Shown: in pieces, positions 26,578 to 35,753 of the stretch
How the letters are laid out: every line of letters begins with the position of its first letter
Position numbering within the stretch: position 1 is the stretch's first letter
Source of the DNA: [Bacteroides] pectinophilus
GTDB lineage: Bacteria > Bacillota > Clostridia > Lachnospirales > Lachnospiraceae
Assembly: GCA_025146925.1 (NCBI GenBank)
Contig: CP102260.1
Span: 2,097,389-2,161,388, forward strand
Direction of reading: 5' to 3'
DNA length: 64,000 bases
The notes under the pieces: generated by a model
Database searches by the model: none
Seen by the model: only the letters and a program-made list of their open reading frames with translations
What the model was told of the DNA's origin: nothing
Program-made: the position numbers and the translations under genes

Positions 26578-26633
26578 GTTAGTTATAACTAACCTTACAG
26601 TTAAATAATAACCGCATTGCTGCTTTTGGTCAA
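26578..26633 (-). promoter_or_regulatory. Promoter and palindromic operator of the DUF3793-flavodoxin-ZIP operon
   Basis: Reading leftward: TTGACC (26633-26628), 17 bp, TATTAT (26610-26605). Centred about 12 bp after the predicted start is a perfect 16-bp palindrome, GTTAGTTATAACTAAC (26578-26593); its symmetry extends outward imperfectly to about 26 bp. The TTAG...CTAA layout resembles operators of DtxR/IdeR-type iron repressors, though no exact consensus match is claimed. Confidence 0.75.
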
Positions 26634-26704
26634 CACGGCTATTATTAGTAATTTCTCAATTCAGGCAAAATTGACCTGCAATTGAAAAATATTTGATATG
26701 TAAT

Positions 26705-26830
26705 TTACATTATTACGCTCGTCGGAGTTCCCTTGTACCAGTTAATAAGATTGTCCGCAGCTATTTCTATTGCCCTTATCTTAGCTTCGGGAGTTGCAAA
26801 TGCAATATGCTGCGTTATTCTTGTCCATTT
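26705..26830 (-). pseudogene. Remnant: C-terminal end of a D-isomer 2-hydroxyacid dehydrogenase
   Basis: Forty-one codons end in a normal stop at 26705-26707 and read ITQHIAFATPEAKIRAIEIA, then ADNLINWYKGTPTSVIM. This matches the last helix region of NAD-dependent D-2-hydroxyacid dehydrogenases (the catalytic His of 'TPHIAWAT' plus the terminal helix). The N-terminal ~280 residues are missing, and there is no start codon or ribosome site. About 28 unassigned open codons (26834-26912) separate it from the next remnant. Confidence 0.75.
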
Positions 26831-26914
26831 TCATTCTGCCGTAATATGATACATCCAGTTCCGGACATACTGACAGTTTTTCTTTCCAGATATCAAGCAG
26901 CTTTTCTCTTGTGA

Positions 26915-27573
26915 GGCAAGCACTTCCCTTAATGCATCAAGGAATATCCTGTTCTGATGCGGCAGCCCTATTGTCACTCTCATATACATCCGAGACATGC
27001 CGTAATATCCTTATTTGCCACACTGTAGCCCACACGCAGTCCCGCCATCCCGTATATCTTGGAAAATGTCCTGAGCACTATTACATTATTTCTGTCATTT
27101 ACAAACCTGAGTGCGCTCTCATAATTTTCCTCTGTAATCCAGTCATAATACGCCTCATCTATCACGCATATTACATGTGGAGGCAGCTTTTCCACAAATT
27201 CATCAAGCTTCCTGTTATCAACCAGCGTTCCTGTCGGACTATTAGGGTTACATATAAAAACCAGCTTTGTTTTGTCCGTAATCGCATTATATAATGCATC
27301 AAGGTTCGTACTGACACCATCTGATGAATGTGCTTCGGCAAGCTTTGCACCGAATCGGAACGGGAGCTTATAATAAAGCATATAAGTTGGCGAACATACA
27401 AGCAGTTCATCATCATGATTGAGAAATGTTTCACATATTGTCTGTATTGCCGCATCCGCACCGCAGTACATTGTCACACATTCCGGTTCTTTCCCCACAT
27501 ATTCTGCCACTTTTGCCTTAAGTGCAAGCACAACCGGACGCGGATACAGATGTCCGCGTTTTATCTCATCATG
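26915..27573 (-). pseudogene. Remnant: histidinol-phosphate aminotransferase-like gene with internal deletion
   Basis: From 27573 leftward the frame reads LYPRPVVLALKAKVAEYVG, VTMYCGADAAIQTICETF, FICNPNSPTGTLVDNRKL, VIDEAYYDW and the PLP-lysine region LRTFSKIYGMAGLRVGYSVA, all HisC-like class I/II aminotransferase. Near 26990 the frame breaks, and the true C-terminus (MRVTIGLPHQNRIFLDALRE) follows at 26983-26915 in another frame, missing roughly 90 residues between. The N-terminal ~50 residues are also gone. It is inactive. Confidence 0.85.
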
Positions 27574-27984
27574 CTAAAATATAAAAGCTCGACAATTATG
27601 CCGGCATGGAAATGCTTACGAATGGCTACGATTGAAGGTGCACGTGCAATAGGCATTGACAAGCTTGTCGGTTCAATTGAAGTCGGTAAGCATGCGGATA
27701 TAATATGTGTTGACCTAAACACTCCAAGTATGGCTCCGGTCTACACAACTCCTATGCGTAACATGGTTCCTAATCTTGTATACAGTGCGCGCGGCAATGA
27801 AGTTGCAACTGTTATTGTTGACGGACGCATACTTATGGAGGAACACGTACCGGTGACCTTCAACGTACAGGAAGTAGTTTCCAATGCACAGCATCACGCC
27901 GATATTATAGGCGAAAAAGCTGCTCCGCTGTTCAACGAGATTCATGGAATGAACGCAATATATATGGAGGAAGACAAACTTTAA
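27571..27984 (+). pseudogene. Remnant: C-terminal third of an amidohydrolase (MtaD/SsnA-type deaminase)
   Basis: The open segment reads TIMPAWKCLRMATIEGARAI, GSIEVGKHADIICVDLNTPS, NLVYSARGNEVATVIVDGRI, then a normal stop. These are the C-terminal motifs of metal-dependent deaminases of the S-adenosylhomocysteine/guanine deaminase group. The metal-binding N-terminal two thirds are missing; the reading frame further upstream is only antisense to the hisC remnant. The break falls at 27571-27574, exactly where the opposite-strand hisC remnant begins. Confidence 0.82.
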
Positions 27985-27989
27985 CCATA

Positions 27990-28046
27990 AAAAGCCGGAT
28001 GCAATAATCAATTGCTAATTTATATTGATTATTCTGTCCGGCTTTT
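27990..28046. terminator. Bidirectional terminator
   Basis: Outer 10-bp stem AAAAGCCGGA/TCCGGCTTTT (27990-27999 with 28037-28046) plus an inner AATAATCAAT/ATTGATTATT stem. U-tracts on both strands. Confidence 0.85.
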
Positions 28047-28076
28047 ATCATGTTCTTTTAATAATTACTACTCATC

Positions 28077-29207
28077 TCATGCATCATAATCATCAAGGAA
28101 ATGATGTCTTACACCCTTCTGCTTGTATCCGACAACTGTATCAATATTAACATTCTCAACGCTCTTGAATATATTGCCTTCCACAAATGGATTAACTTCC
28201 TTAAGGCTTCTTATGAGTTCCTTGACTTCAACTCTCTTGGAACGGTTTTCATTATTATTACATGTTGTACATGTGTCCGTAAACTTACATGCACACTGTA
28301 TAAAATGCAGGTTATTGTAGTCTCTCCATGCCTTAATATCATCTTCCCTTACAAGATATAACGGACGTATCAGTTCCATTCCCTCAAAATTCGTACTGTG
28401 GAGCTTAGGCATCATAGTCTGTATCTGCGCTCCATAGAGCATTCCCATAAGAATCGTCTCAATTACATCATCATAATGATGTCCGAGTGCTATCTTGTTG
28501 CAGCCAAGTTCCTTTGCATAACTGTAAAGATGTCCTCTTCGCATCCTTGCACACAGATAACATGGTGACTTCTCTATATGATATACTGACTCAAATATAT
28601 CTGATTCAAATATCGTAATCGGAATATTGAGATTACGCGCATTATCCTCTATTACCTTACGGTTTTCAGGGCTGTATCCCGGATCCATTACTATGAACTT
28701 AACCTCAAAAGGAAACTTGTTATGAATCTTCAATTCCTGAAACAGCTTGGCCATCAGCATTGAGTCCTTGCCACCTGATATACATACGGCAATTCTGTCA
28801 CCTTTCTTAACGAGCTCATACTGATTAATCGCCTTGGTAAACTTGCACCAAATTGATTTGCGGAACTTCTTACGGATGCTCTGTTCCACATCCTTGGCAA
28901 AGTCCATTGCCTGCTTCTGCTTTATGTCATCAAGCAGCCATGCAATATACCCGCCTTCAAGACTTACGGCATCCAGCCCTTTTTCATTAAGCTCGTCAGC
29001 CACATCCTCACTTATTCTTCCATGCATGCAGCATATGACAAGCTTTTTTGAAAAATCTATATTCTCATTATCCATGATATCTTCCGCATGTACACATATT
29101 GCTCCCGGCATTGCGCCGCTGTCTATGTCTGATTCATCCCTGATATCTATTATACTGTAGGTATCCTTGTCAAGCTTCTTTAATTCTTCTAATGTTATTC
29201 CCATCAT
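28077..29207 (-). CDS. Rhodanese-TtcA-like fusion: sulfurtransferase plus PP-loop tRNA thiolase
   Basis: 376 residues. Residues 1-90 are a rhodanese domain (YSIIDIRDESDIDSGAMPGAI) with active-site loop CCMHGRISEDVA. Residues about 105-350 are a PP-loop ATPase of the TtcA/TtuA group: ISGGKDSMLMA, CYLCARMRRGHLYSYA with a CxxC pair, ALGHHYDDVIETILMG, and QCACKFTDTC. TtcA enzymes use an iron-sulfur cluster and a persulfide donor to thiolate tRNA cytidine 32. Fusing a rhodanese suggests built-in sulfur delivery. Either of two adjacent ATGs may start it. Flanked by a terminator and a GNAT gene. Confidence 0.85.
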   Translation of the reverse strand: MMGITLEELKKLDKDTYSIIDIRDESDIDSGAMPGAICVHAEDIMDNENIDFSKKLVICCMHGRISEDVADELNEKGLDAVSLEGGYIAWLLDDIKQKQAMDFAKDVEQSIRKKFRKSIWCKFTKAINQYELVKKGDRIAVCISGGKDSMLMAKLFQELKIHNKFPFEVKFIVMDPGYSPENRKVIEDNARNLNIPITIFESDIFESVYHIEKSPCYLCARMRRGHLYSYAKELGCNKIALGHHYDDVIETILMGMLYGAQIQTMMPKLHSTNFEGMELIRPLYLVREDDIKAWRDYNNLHFIQCACKFTDTCTTCNNNENRSKRVEVKELIRSLKEVNPFVEGNIFKSVENVNIDTVVGYKQKGVRHHFLDDYDA

Positions 29208-29232
29208 CTTCTCCGTTCCTGCTGATATATAT

Positions 29233-29778
29233 TCAGATTTCTTTTAACAGTATGGCTCTTGCCACCCCGCCATACTTTTTCTTAACTTTCATTATTCTGT
29301 ATCCGCTTCCCCAAAATGTATTCAGGCTTGGTTTGTTATACGGAGCTGCCGTTGCCATAAGATACCTGTATCTGTTATTATCAATCTGCCGTTCGCCTTC
29401 TTCAAGCATTCTCTTTTGCAGATGATGCCCCCTGAACTTACTCCGTACAACAACTGTATCCATATGCACTACTTTTAAAAGTTCTTCCTTAGTAAGTCCT
29501 ATATCATTACCAAGATTATCTTCTGATTCCCCGGGATATTCAAAAACAAATATTCCTGCCGGTTCCATTGTCATACTTTCTTTGTGATATGCAATAAGTG
29601 CAAATCCCGTATCTTCAATATTACGCCTCACATAGTCAATATCACCGCATACAAGGACTGACTTATCTTCAAGCCCGGAATACACTTCCATCATCATGTC
29701 ATATATAAGACCGGCATCATCCATTGACGCACGGCATATTACAAAATCATCATTATAATAATTATATTTTTCTTCCAT
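29233..29778 (-). CDS. GNAT-family N-acetyltransferase
   Basis: 181 residues from MEEKYNYYNDDFVICRAS; the ATG at 29778 follows AGGAGC. The acetyl-CoA loop is VVVRSKFRGHHLQKRMLEEG (a Q/RxxGxG/A variant: R-x-x-x-R-G-H-H-L), followed by ATAAPYNKPSLNTFWGSGY. The substrate is unknown. It lies 25 bp before the fusion gene and diverges from the LysR gene. Confidence 0.8.
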   Translation of the reverse strand: MEEKYNYYNDDFVICRASMDDAGLIYDMMMEVYSGLEDKSVLVCGDIDYVRRNIEDTGFALIAYHKESMTMEPAGIFVFEYPGESEDNLGNDIGLTKEELLKVVHMDTVVVRSKFRGHHLQKRMLEEGERQIDNNRYRYLMATAAPYNKPSLNTFWGSGYRIMKVKKKYGGVARAILLKEI

Positions 29779-29930
29779 AAATGCTCCTATACTGATATAA
29801 AATATCACATCTGATGTACTATGTACAAGATTTCCATGCAACATTCTTTAAAATACTGTATAATGATACTGTTGACTTTTGTATCCATCATATTATATCA
29901 GAATATTCAGATAAAGGACCGGTACGCAAT

Positions 29931-30830
29931 ATGACATTACAGCAGTTAAGATATATCATAACAGTAGCTGAGACTGGAACTATGACTGAGGCTGCCAACG
30001 CACTGTTTATATCACAGCCAAGTCTTTCCAATGCAATACATGAGCTTGAAAAAGAGATGGGCATCAGGATATTCGACCGTACTAACAAAGGTATCATTGT
30101 ATCAAAGGACGGCGAAGCCTTCTTAGGTTATGCCCGGCAGGTTGTAGAACAGGCTAACCTCCTTGAGGACCGATACAAGCATGGCATTGGCGGCAAGCAG
30201 AGATTCTGCGTATCAACCCAGCATTACTCATTCGCTGTCAACGCTTTTGTTGATCTGATAAAGCAGTTCGGTCATGACGAATATGACTTTAGTATCCGTG
30301 AGACCCAGACTTATGAGATCATAGATGATGTAGCCAAGATGAAGAGTGAAATCGGGGTTCTGTATCTTAACAGCTTCAATGATACTGTTCTTTGCAAGAT
30401 ACTGAAGGCCAACGGACTTGCCTTCAATGAACTGTTTGTGGCACAGCCTCATATATTCATAAGCAGGCACAACCCTCTTGCAGGCAGGAAATCAGTTACA
30501 ATGGATGAACTTGCGCCTTATCCTTATCTCTCATTCGAGCAGGGTGATCACAATTCATTCTACTTCTCGGAAGAGATATTCAGTTCTGTTGAGCGTCCAA
30601 AAAACATACGTGTACGTGACCGTGCAACATTATTCAACCTTCTCATAGGTCTTAACGGCTATACTGTATGCAGCGGAATAATCGATGAAGAACTCAACGG
30701 TGCTGATATTATTGCAATTCCTCTCGAAGCTGAAGGCAATATGCGCATAGGATACATAACACATGAAAAATGCATTCCAAGCCGTCTCGGAGAAGTATAT
30801 ATTGATGCATTGAAGCGTTACTGCCTGTAA
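29931..30830 (+). CDS. LysR-family transcriptional regulator
   Basis: 299 residues from MTLQQLRYIITVAETGTM; AAAGGACC precedes this ATG at 29931. N-terminal winged helix with ISQPSLSNAIHELEKEMG, then a periplasmic-binding-like effector domain. A TATAAT at 29859-29864 is a likely -10. It is directly upstream of metE in the same direction, so a MetR-like activator of methionine synthesis is the best guess; no effector can be read from sequence. Confidence 0.85.
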   Translation: MTLQQLRYIITVAETGTMTEAANALFISQPSLSNAIHELEKEMGIRIFDRTNKGIIVSKDGEAFLGYARQVVEQANLLEDRYKHGIGGKQRFCVSTQHYSFAVNAFVDLIKQFGHDEYDFSIRETQTYEIIDDVAKMKSEIGVLYLNSFNDTVLCKILKANGLAFNELFVAQPHIFISRHNPLAGRKSVTMDELAPYPYLSFEQGDHNSFYFSEEIFSSVERPKNIRVRDRATLFNLLIGLNGYTVCSGIIDEELNGADIIAIPLEAEGNMRIGYITHEKCIPSRLGEVYIDALKRYCL

Positions 30831-30896
30831 TTGTCATAGCTTTTTTCTATATCAAACTGTAATTCAAAAGTATTTTTCTTATATCCGTTTTCAATC

Positions 30897-31071
30897 TATA
30901 ATACATTCTGACAACACTCATACCAATCCCAATTCTGCAGGCACAAAGTGCCGCAGATATTCATGACCTTCCGATTAAGTTCTGATATAAACACAATTCA
31001 TGAAGGCTCCGTGGATTCGTATGGCAATAATAACAGGGATACATATGTAATTCCCGGACAGGAGTATAAAA
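30897..31071 (+). promoter_or_regulatory. metE promoter and structured leader
   Basis: TATAAT at 30897-30902 has no good -35, as expected for an activator-dependent promoter. The roughly 160-nt leader contains a stem CTGC(A)GGCAC/GTGCCGCAG at 30935-30956, two ATTCATGA direct repeats with a CCTTC/GAAGG pairing, and a GGGA...TCCC hairpin just before the AGGAG ribosome site. I do not recognise a SAM riboswitch or T-box in it. Confidence 0.45.
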
Positions 31072-33354
31072 TTGAAAACATCAGTTATTGGTTACCCACG
31101 AATCGGTTCACTTCGTGAACTTAAATTTGCAGAAGAAGCATATTTCAGAAATGAGATATCTGAAACCGAACTCCGCCAGACAGCCGGCACACTTCGCAGG
31201 GCTCACTGGCAGTCACAAAAAGATGCCCTTATTGACTATATACCATGCAATGACTTTTCATTCTATGACACAGTCCTTGACACCGCAGTTTTGTTCAATG
31301 TAATACCGGCAAGATATAAAGCTCTCGGCCTCTCCGTTCTTGACACCTACTTCTCAATGGCACGTGGTTATCAGGGCTCTAATGGTGATGTCAGAGCTCT
31401 TGCAATGAAAAAATGGTTTAATACTAATTATCACTATATCGTTCCCGAAATCGATGATGATACAACAATACAGCTTACAGGCACAAAACCTCTTGATGAC
31501 TATCTTGAAGCACGCAAAGCCGGAATTAATGCCAAAGTCGTAATCACAGGTGCTTATACATTCCTTAAACTCGCAAGATATACAGGACAATATTCTGCAG
31601 AGCATTATGCCGGTGATCTTATAAATGCATATATTGAACTGATTGGCAAATGCTCCGGGGCCGGTGTATCATGGATCCAGTTTGATGAGCCATTCCTTGT
31701 ACATGATATGAATGATGCTGATATTAAACTATTCAGCAGAATATATGATTCTATTCTTGCCAATAAGCAGAATTGCAATATTCTCTTGCAGACATACTTC
31801 GGAGACATACGCGATATATACAGCAAAGCCGTAACAATGCCTTTTGACGGAATCGGTATTGACTTTGCAGAAGGCCGTCAGTCATTATCGTTAGTAGAAA
31901 AGTATGGCTTTCCTTCTGATAAACTGCTTTTTGCAGGTCTTGTCAACGGAAAAAATATATGGAAAAATCATTATGCCGTCACTTTAGACACTCTCACATT
32001 GCTCAAAAAGCTCACAGGTGATAATAATAATATAGTTCTCGGTACATCGTGTTCTCTCCAGCATGTACCTTACACACTGGCTAATGAAAGCATACTCGGT
32101 CATGAATACACAAGCCACTTTGCTTTCGCAGTGGAAAAGCTTGATGAACTCCGTGAATTAAAGGTTCTTGCTGACCTTGATTCTTATAATGATATTCCTG
32201 AATATGCTGCCAATTGTGAATTATTCGCCAATGGCCGTAACTGCGGCAATGAGGCTGTTGCAAAACGCCTTACGGAAGTGACTGACAATGAGTATACACG
32301 TCTTCCAAAGCGTGCCGAACGTCTTAAAATTCAGAAAGATACTTTCAGGCTGCCTGTACTGCCAACAACTACAATAGGTTCCTTCCCGCAGACAAAGGCT
32401 GTCAAAGCTAACCGCTCTGCTTACAAAAAAGGCAGAATATCAAAGGAAGAATATGTTGCATTCAACCGCAGCAAGATAGCTGAATGTGTCAGGCTTCAGG
32501 AAGATATCGGCCTTGATGTACTTGTTCATGGCGAATATGAACGTAATGACATGGTTGAATACTTCGGCGAATGCCTTAACGGATTCCTATTCACCGAAAA
32601 AGCATGGGTACAGTCTTATGGTACACGTTGTGTTAAGCCCCCTGTAATATGGGGTGATATCTCAAGAGAAAAGCCTATGACTGTTGATTGGTCAGTATAT
32701 GCCCAGTCTCTTACCTGCAAACCTATGAAGGGTATGCTTACCGGGCCGGTTACAATACTCAACTGGTCATTTCCAAGAGAAGATATCTCACTTAAAGACT
32801 CTACAATGCAGATTGCACTTGCCATCAGAGATGAAGTGCTTGATCTTGAAGCCAACGGTATCCGCATTATCCAGATTGACGAAGCTGCTCTTAGAGAGAA
32901 GCTTCCTCTCAGGAAAAGCGACTGGTATGATGATTATCTTGACTGGGCAATTCCTGCCTTCAGGCTTGTTCACAGCGGAGTGAAGCCTGATACGCAGATC
33001 CACACTCATATGTGCTACAGCGAATTCACAGATATAATTCCGGCAATAGAAGCTATGGATGCTGATGTAATAACATTTGAAGCATCACGCTCCGATCTTC
33101 AGATTCTTGACGCATTAAAAGCTGATAACTTCCAGACTGAAGTCGGTCCCGGTGTATATGACATCCACTCTCCAAGAATTCCTTCAGTTGAAGAGATTAA
33201 GGCTGCCGTTAACAAAATGCTTACAAAAATCGATTCAGACAAGCTCTGGATAAATCCTGACTGCGGTCTCAAGACACGTGGAGAGTACGAGACAAAAGCC
33301 AGTCTCATCAATCTGGTTGAAGCTGCAAGACAGCTTCGCAACGAATTGAAATAA
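31072..33354 (+). CDS. metE: Cobalamin-independent methionine synthase
   Basis: 760 residues, the full family length. The N-terminal barrel starts [20 protein letters not shown]; the C-terminal catalytic barrel carries [34 protein letters not shown] and the zinc ligands His and Cys of HTHMCYSEF, a Glu, and the Cys of [11 protein letters not shown]. It transfers a methyl group from 5-methyltetrahydrofolate-triglutamate to homocysteine. The start is TTG, 7 nt after AGGAG. Converges with the DUF4130 gene after a 12-bp gap. Confidence 0.96.
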   Translation: MKTSVIGYPRIGSLRELKFAEEAYFRNEISETELRQTAGTLRRAHWQSQKDALIDYIPCNDFSFYDTVLDTAVLFNVIPARYKALGLSVLDTYFSMARGYQGSNGDVRALAMKKWFNTNYHYIVPEIDDDTTIQLTGTKPLDDYLEARKAGINAKVVITGAYTFLKLARYTGQYSAEHYAGDLINAYIELIGKCSGAGVSWIQFDEPFLVHDMNDADIKLFSRIYDSILANKQNCNILLQTYFGDIRDIYSKAVTMPFDGIGIDFAEGRQSLSLVEKYGFPSDKLLFAGLVNGKNIWKNHYAVTLDTLTLLKKLTGDNNNIVLGTSCSLQHVPYTLANESILGHEYTSHFAFAVEKLDELRELKVLADLDSYNDIPEYAANCELFANGRNCGNEAVAKRLTEVTDNEYTRLPKRAERLKIQKDTFRLPVLPTTTIGSFPQTKAVKANRSAYKKGRISKEEYVAFNRSKIAECVRLQEDIGLDVLVHGEYERNDMVEYFGECLNGFLFTEKAWVQSYGTRCVKPPVIWGDISREKPMTVDWSVYAQSLTCKPMKGMLTGPVTILNWSFPREDISLKDSTMQIALAIRDEVLDLEANGIRIIQIDEAALREKLPLRKSDWYDDYLDWAIPAFRLVHSGVKPDTQIHTHMCYSEFTDIIPAIEAMDADVITFEASRSDLQILDALKADNFQTEVGPGVYDIHSPRIPSVEEIKAAVNKMLTKIDSDKLWINPDCGLKTRGEYETKASLINLVEAARQLRNELK

Positions 33355-33366
33355 TATTAATATACG

Positions 33367-34131
33367 TTATCGTTCTGCACTCATAAATGTACGATATCTT
33401 AATGGCATCATTGTCATCTGCTGCCTTCTGTTGCGGCGTTCTTCTATTGAGACTGAATTTAAAAAACTGCTCCACAGTTTTTTAAATTCAGTCTCATCTG
33501 CTGATTCGGTTGTCAGAGCCGCTATACTGTCACCTGATATTCCCATCATAATAACAGGTTCCATATATGCCCTATGAATTGCAGCACATCCCCGGTTCAC
33601 ATCTGCTATAATCCAGTTCTCCTGTCTTAATCTGTCCGCAAAATGATCTGCAATCAGCGGCACAATATTATTCTTCGGAGCAATCCGTGCTACAAGCACT
33701 CCGTTCACATTCTCTTCAAATCTTACAAATCCTGTATACTTATGAGCTTCCCTTCCTGCGTATTCAGACATTCTGCACACAGCATTCACATCTTCATCCT
33801 GCCTGTAATCAATTACTGATGCTCCCATTCTAAAACCCTTCCGTAAGAATCTGTATATATGCTCTGCCTTATCAGCCCCATCTGATAAAGCCGCCCGCCA
33901 TACTATGTTATAGACTTCTTCCGACAGCCTGTTCCTTATAGTATCAGCTACTTTTAAAGCAATCCCATAATCTGCCTCAACATCGGCATACTGTACAAAA
34001 AGCCTCATCGTTGCACATATATTAAGCTCTACACTGCTTCTCGATGTTCCATATTCCCATGCCTTATATATAGCTGTAAATATTCCATCAACACTGTCCT
34101 CACAACGGAATATCATGCGTTCTTCTGCCAT
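33367..34131 (-). CDS. TIGR03915/DUF4130 family putative DNA repair protein
   Basis: 254 residues with MIFRCEDSVDGIFTAIYKAWE at the start and the later HKYTGFVRFEENVNGVLVARI and FADRLRQENWIIADVNRGCAAIH, the DUF4130 pattern. The family is uracil-DNA-glycosylase-associated or DNA-repair-like by genome context only; biochemistry is not established to my knowledge. It overlaps the end of the radical SAM gene by 19 bp, the usual partner arrangement. Confidence 0.85.
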   Translation of the reverse strand: MAEERMIFRCEDSVDGIFTAIYKAWEYGTSRSSVELNICATMRLFVQYADVEADYGIALKVADTIRNRLSEEVYNIVWRAALSDGADKAEHIYRFLRKGFRMGASVIDYRQDEDVNAVCRMSEYAGREAHKYTGFVRFEENVNGVLVARIAPKNNIVPLIADHFADRLRQENWIIADVNRGCAAIHRAYMEPVIMMGISGDSIAALTTESADETEFKKLWSSFLNSVSIEERRNRRQQMTMMPLRYRTFMSAER

Positions 34132-35603
34132 AACTTAACGTCTCCAATCGTATCATCAAACAGCGAAAGCTGCCGGTAACTATGATGATGCTCTATCTGA
34201 TAATTATTAAGCTTCTCCACGCCAATAAGTCCATTCGTTATATAGTCCTCATCTATTCTCGTGTTGTACATCATTCTGCCATTACATGTTATAAAATACA
34301 GTGCCCTCTTAAGCACAACTCCCATCTTCTTCAGATCGTCGAATCCCAGTATGGCACAACGTCTTGCCTTAACAATTCTCCTTGCGGATGTAACACCTAT
34401 TCCCGGGACTCTTAGAAGTGTGTAATAATCTGCTCTGTTAATCTCTACCGGAAACAACTCAAGATGGCTTATTGCCCAGTCACACTTAGGGTCAAGCAGC
34501 ACGTTAAAGTTAGGCTTCTGTTCTGATAACAGTTCATATGACTTAAATCCATAATACCGCATAAGCCAGTCAGCCTGATAAAGTCTGTGTTCCCTGAGAA
34601 GCGGCACACCTTCGCCATCAGGCTGTGCCGGAAGGCTGCTGTCATGATTGACATTGATAAATGCAGAATAAAATACTCTCTTAAGATCAAACTTCTGATA
34701 CAGAGCTTCTGCCACTGTGACTATATGATAATCCGATTCCTCAGTTGCGCCTATTATCATCTGTGTACTCTGACCTGCCGGTGCATATCTTGTATTGGCA
34801 CCTCTCCCCTTAACTACAGACAGTGCTCCTCCGGGTGATATGTCATTAATATTATGGAGCATGCCGCCATGTTCCGACAGAATGCTGTCAGACATCTCTG
34901 CCCTGACATCGGCTGATGCTTCTGCCCCGCCATGTAATGATGCCTTACCATAATGTGCCGAATCTTCCCCAAGCAATATATTGCCATTGGCTATAATCTG
35001 CTTCTGTATTCTACGCATAGGCGTAAGAATATTCTTCCTGCTCTTATGTGGTGCAAGCTGCTTGAGACCATCTGCCGTCGGCAGTTCAAGATTAACACTC
35101 ATCCTGTCCGCGTACCATCCCGCGAGATCTATGTAATCCTGTGAGGCACCCGGGATACCTTTAAGATGAATATAACCACCAAAATTATATCTGCTTCTGA
35201 GCATAATTACGGTCTCACACATAAGTCTCATGGTATTATCCGGAGAACCGATTATTCCTGAGCTTAAGAAAAGCCCTTCTATATAATTACGTCTGTAAAA
35301 CTGCATGGTAAGTGTACATATCTCTTCAGGGGTAAAAGCTGCCCTTACAACATCATTAGATGAACGATTGATACAGTACCGGCAGTCGTATATACACTCA
35401 TTGGTAAGCAGTATCTTCAGCAAAGAGATGCATCTCCCATCAGACGAAAAACTGTGGCATATTCCACATGCAGCCGCATTACCTATGCCCATGCCGTTGT
35501 TCTTCCTGTCAACTCCGCTGGATGTACATGCCACATCATACTTAGCTGCATCTGACAATATCTCCAGCTTTTGTTGTAATGACAATTGTTCCTGTATTAC
35601 CAT
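34113..35603 (-). CDS. Putative DNA modification/repair radical SAM protein (TIGR03916 type)
   Basis: 496 residues from MVIQEQLSLQQKLEILSDA; the ATG at 35603 follows CGGAGC. The cluster ligands are C-x3-C-x2-C in NECIYDCRYCINR. The C-terminal part has a helix-hairpin-helix DNA-binding motif, LLRVPGIGVTSARRIVKARR. The combination of a radical SAM core and HhH suggests action on DNA bases. The 19-bp overlap with the DUF4130 gene indicates a two-protein system. Residues about 215-275 look like a lineage-specific insert. Confidence 0.86.
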   Translation of the reverse strand: MVIQEQLSLQQKLEILSDAAKYDVACTSSGVDRKNNGMGIGNAAACGICHSFSSDGRCISLLKILLTNECIYDCRYCINRSSNDVVRAAFTPEEICTLTMQFYRRNYIEGLFLSSGIIGSPDNTMRLMCETVIMLRSRYNFGGYIHLKGIPGASQDYIDLAGWYADRMSVNLELPTADGLKQLAPHKSRKNILTPMRRIQKQIIANGNILLGEDSAHYGKASLHGGAEASADVRAEMSDSILSEHGGMLHNINDISPGGALSVVKGRGANTRYAPAGQSTQMIIGATEESDYHIVTVAEALYQKFDLKRVFYSAFINVNHDSSLPAQPDGEGVPLLREHRLYQADWLMRYYGFKSYELLSEQKPNFNVLLDPKCDWAISHLELFPVEINRADYYTLLRVPGIGVTSARRIVKARRCAILGFDDLKKMGVVLKRALYFITCNGRMMYNTRIDEDYITNGLIGVEKLNNYQIEHHHSYRQLSLFDDTIGDVKLWQKNA

Positions 35604-35678
35604 ATTACGCTCCGTTTCATGATTCAAAACAAATATTTGCAAAATCTGTTATATGCATATTATCCAAACTCAGGTAAT

Positions 35679-35753
35679 CGAATATCTGTTCTTTATAAAG
35701 TAATATTAACGCAGTGCTATGGTTTTGTCAATATTAATGCGAATATTTGTTTG
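35679..35753 (-). promoter_or_regulatory. Radical SAM operon promoter flanked by LexA-like boxes
   Basis: Reading leftward: TTGACA (35731-35726), 17 bp, TAATAT (35708-35703). CGAATATTTGTTTG at 35740-35753 lies just upstream and CGAATATCTGTT at 35679-35690 just downstream. Both approximate the Firmicute LexA box CGAACrnryGTTyG with two or three mismatches. A third related site, GCAAATATTTGT read leftward, is at 35629-35640 in the leader. Confidence 0.5.

Noticed and set aside
27328-27570. Upstream extension of the amidohydrolase fragment as an intact N-terminus
   Set aside because: The translated part is Cys/His/Ile-rich and is exactly antisense to the aminotransferase remnant; none of the deaminase metal motifs occur.
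30831-31071. SAM riboswitch or methionine T-box before metE
   Set aside because: No SAM-I core motifs, no T-box sequence (TGGNACCGCG type) and no terminator with U-tract.
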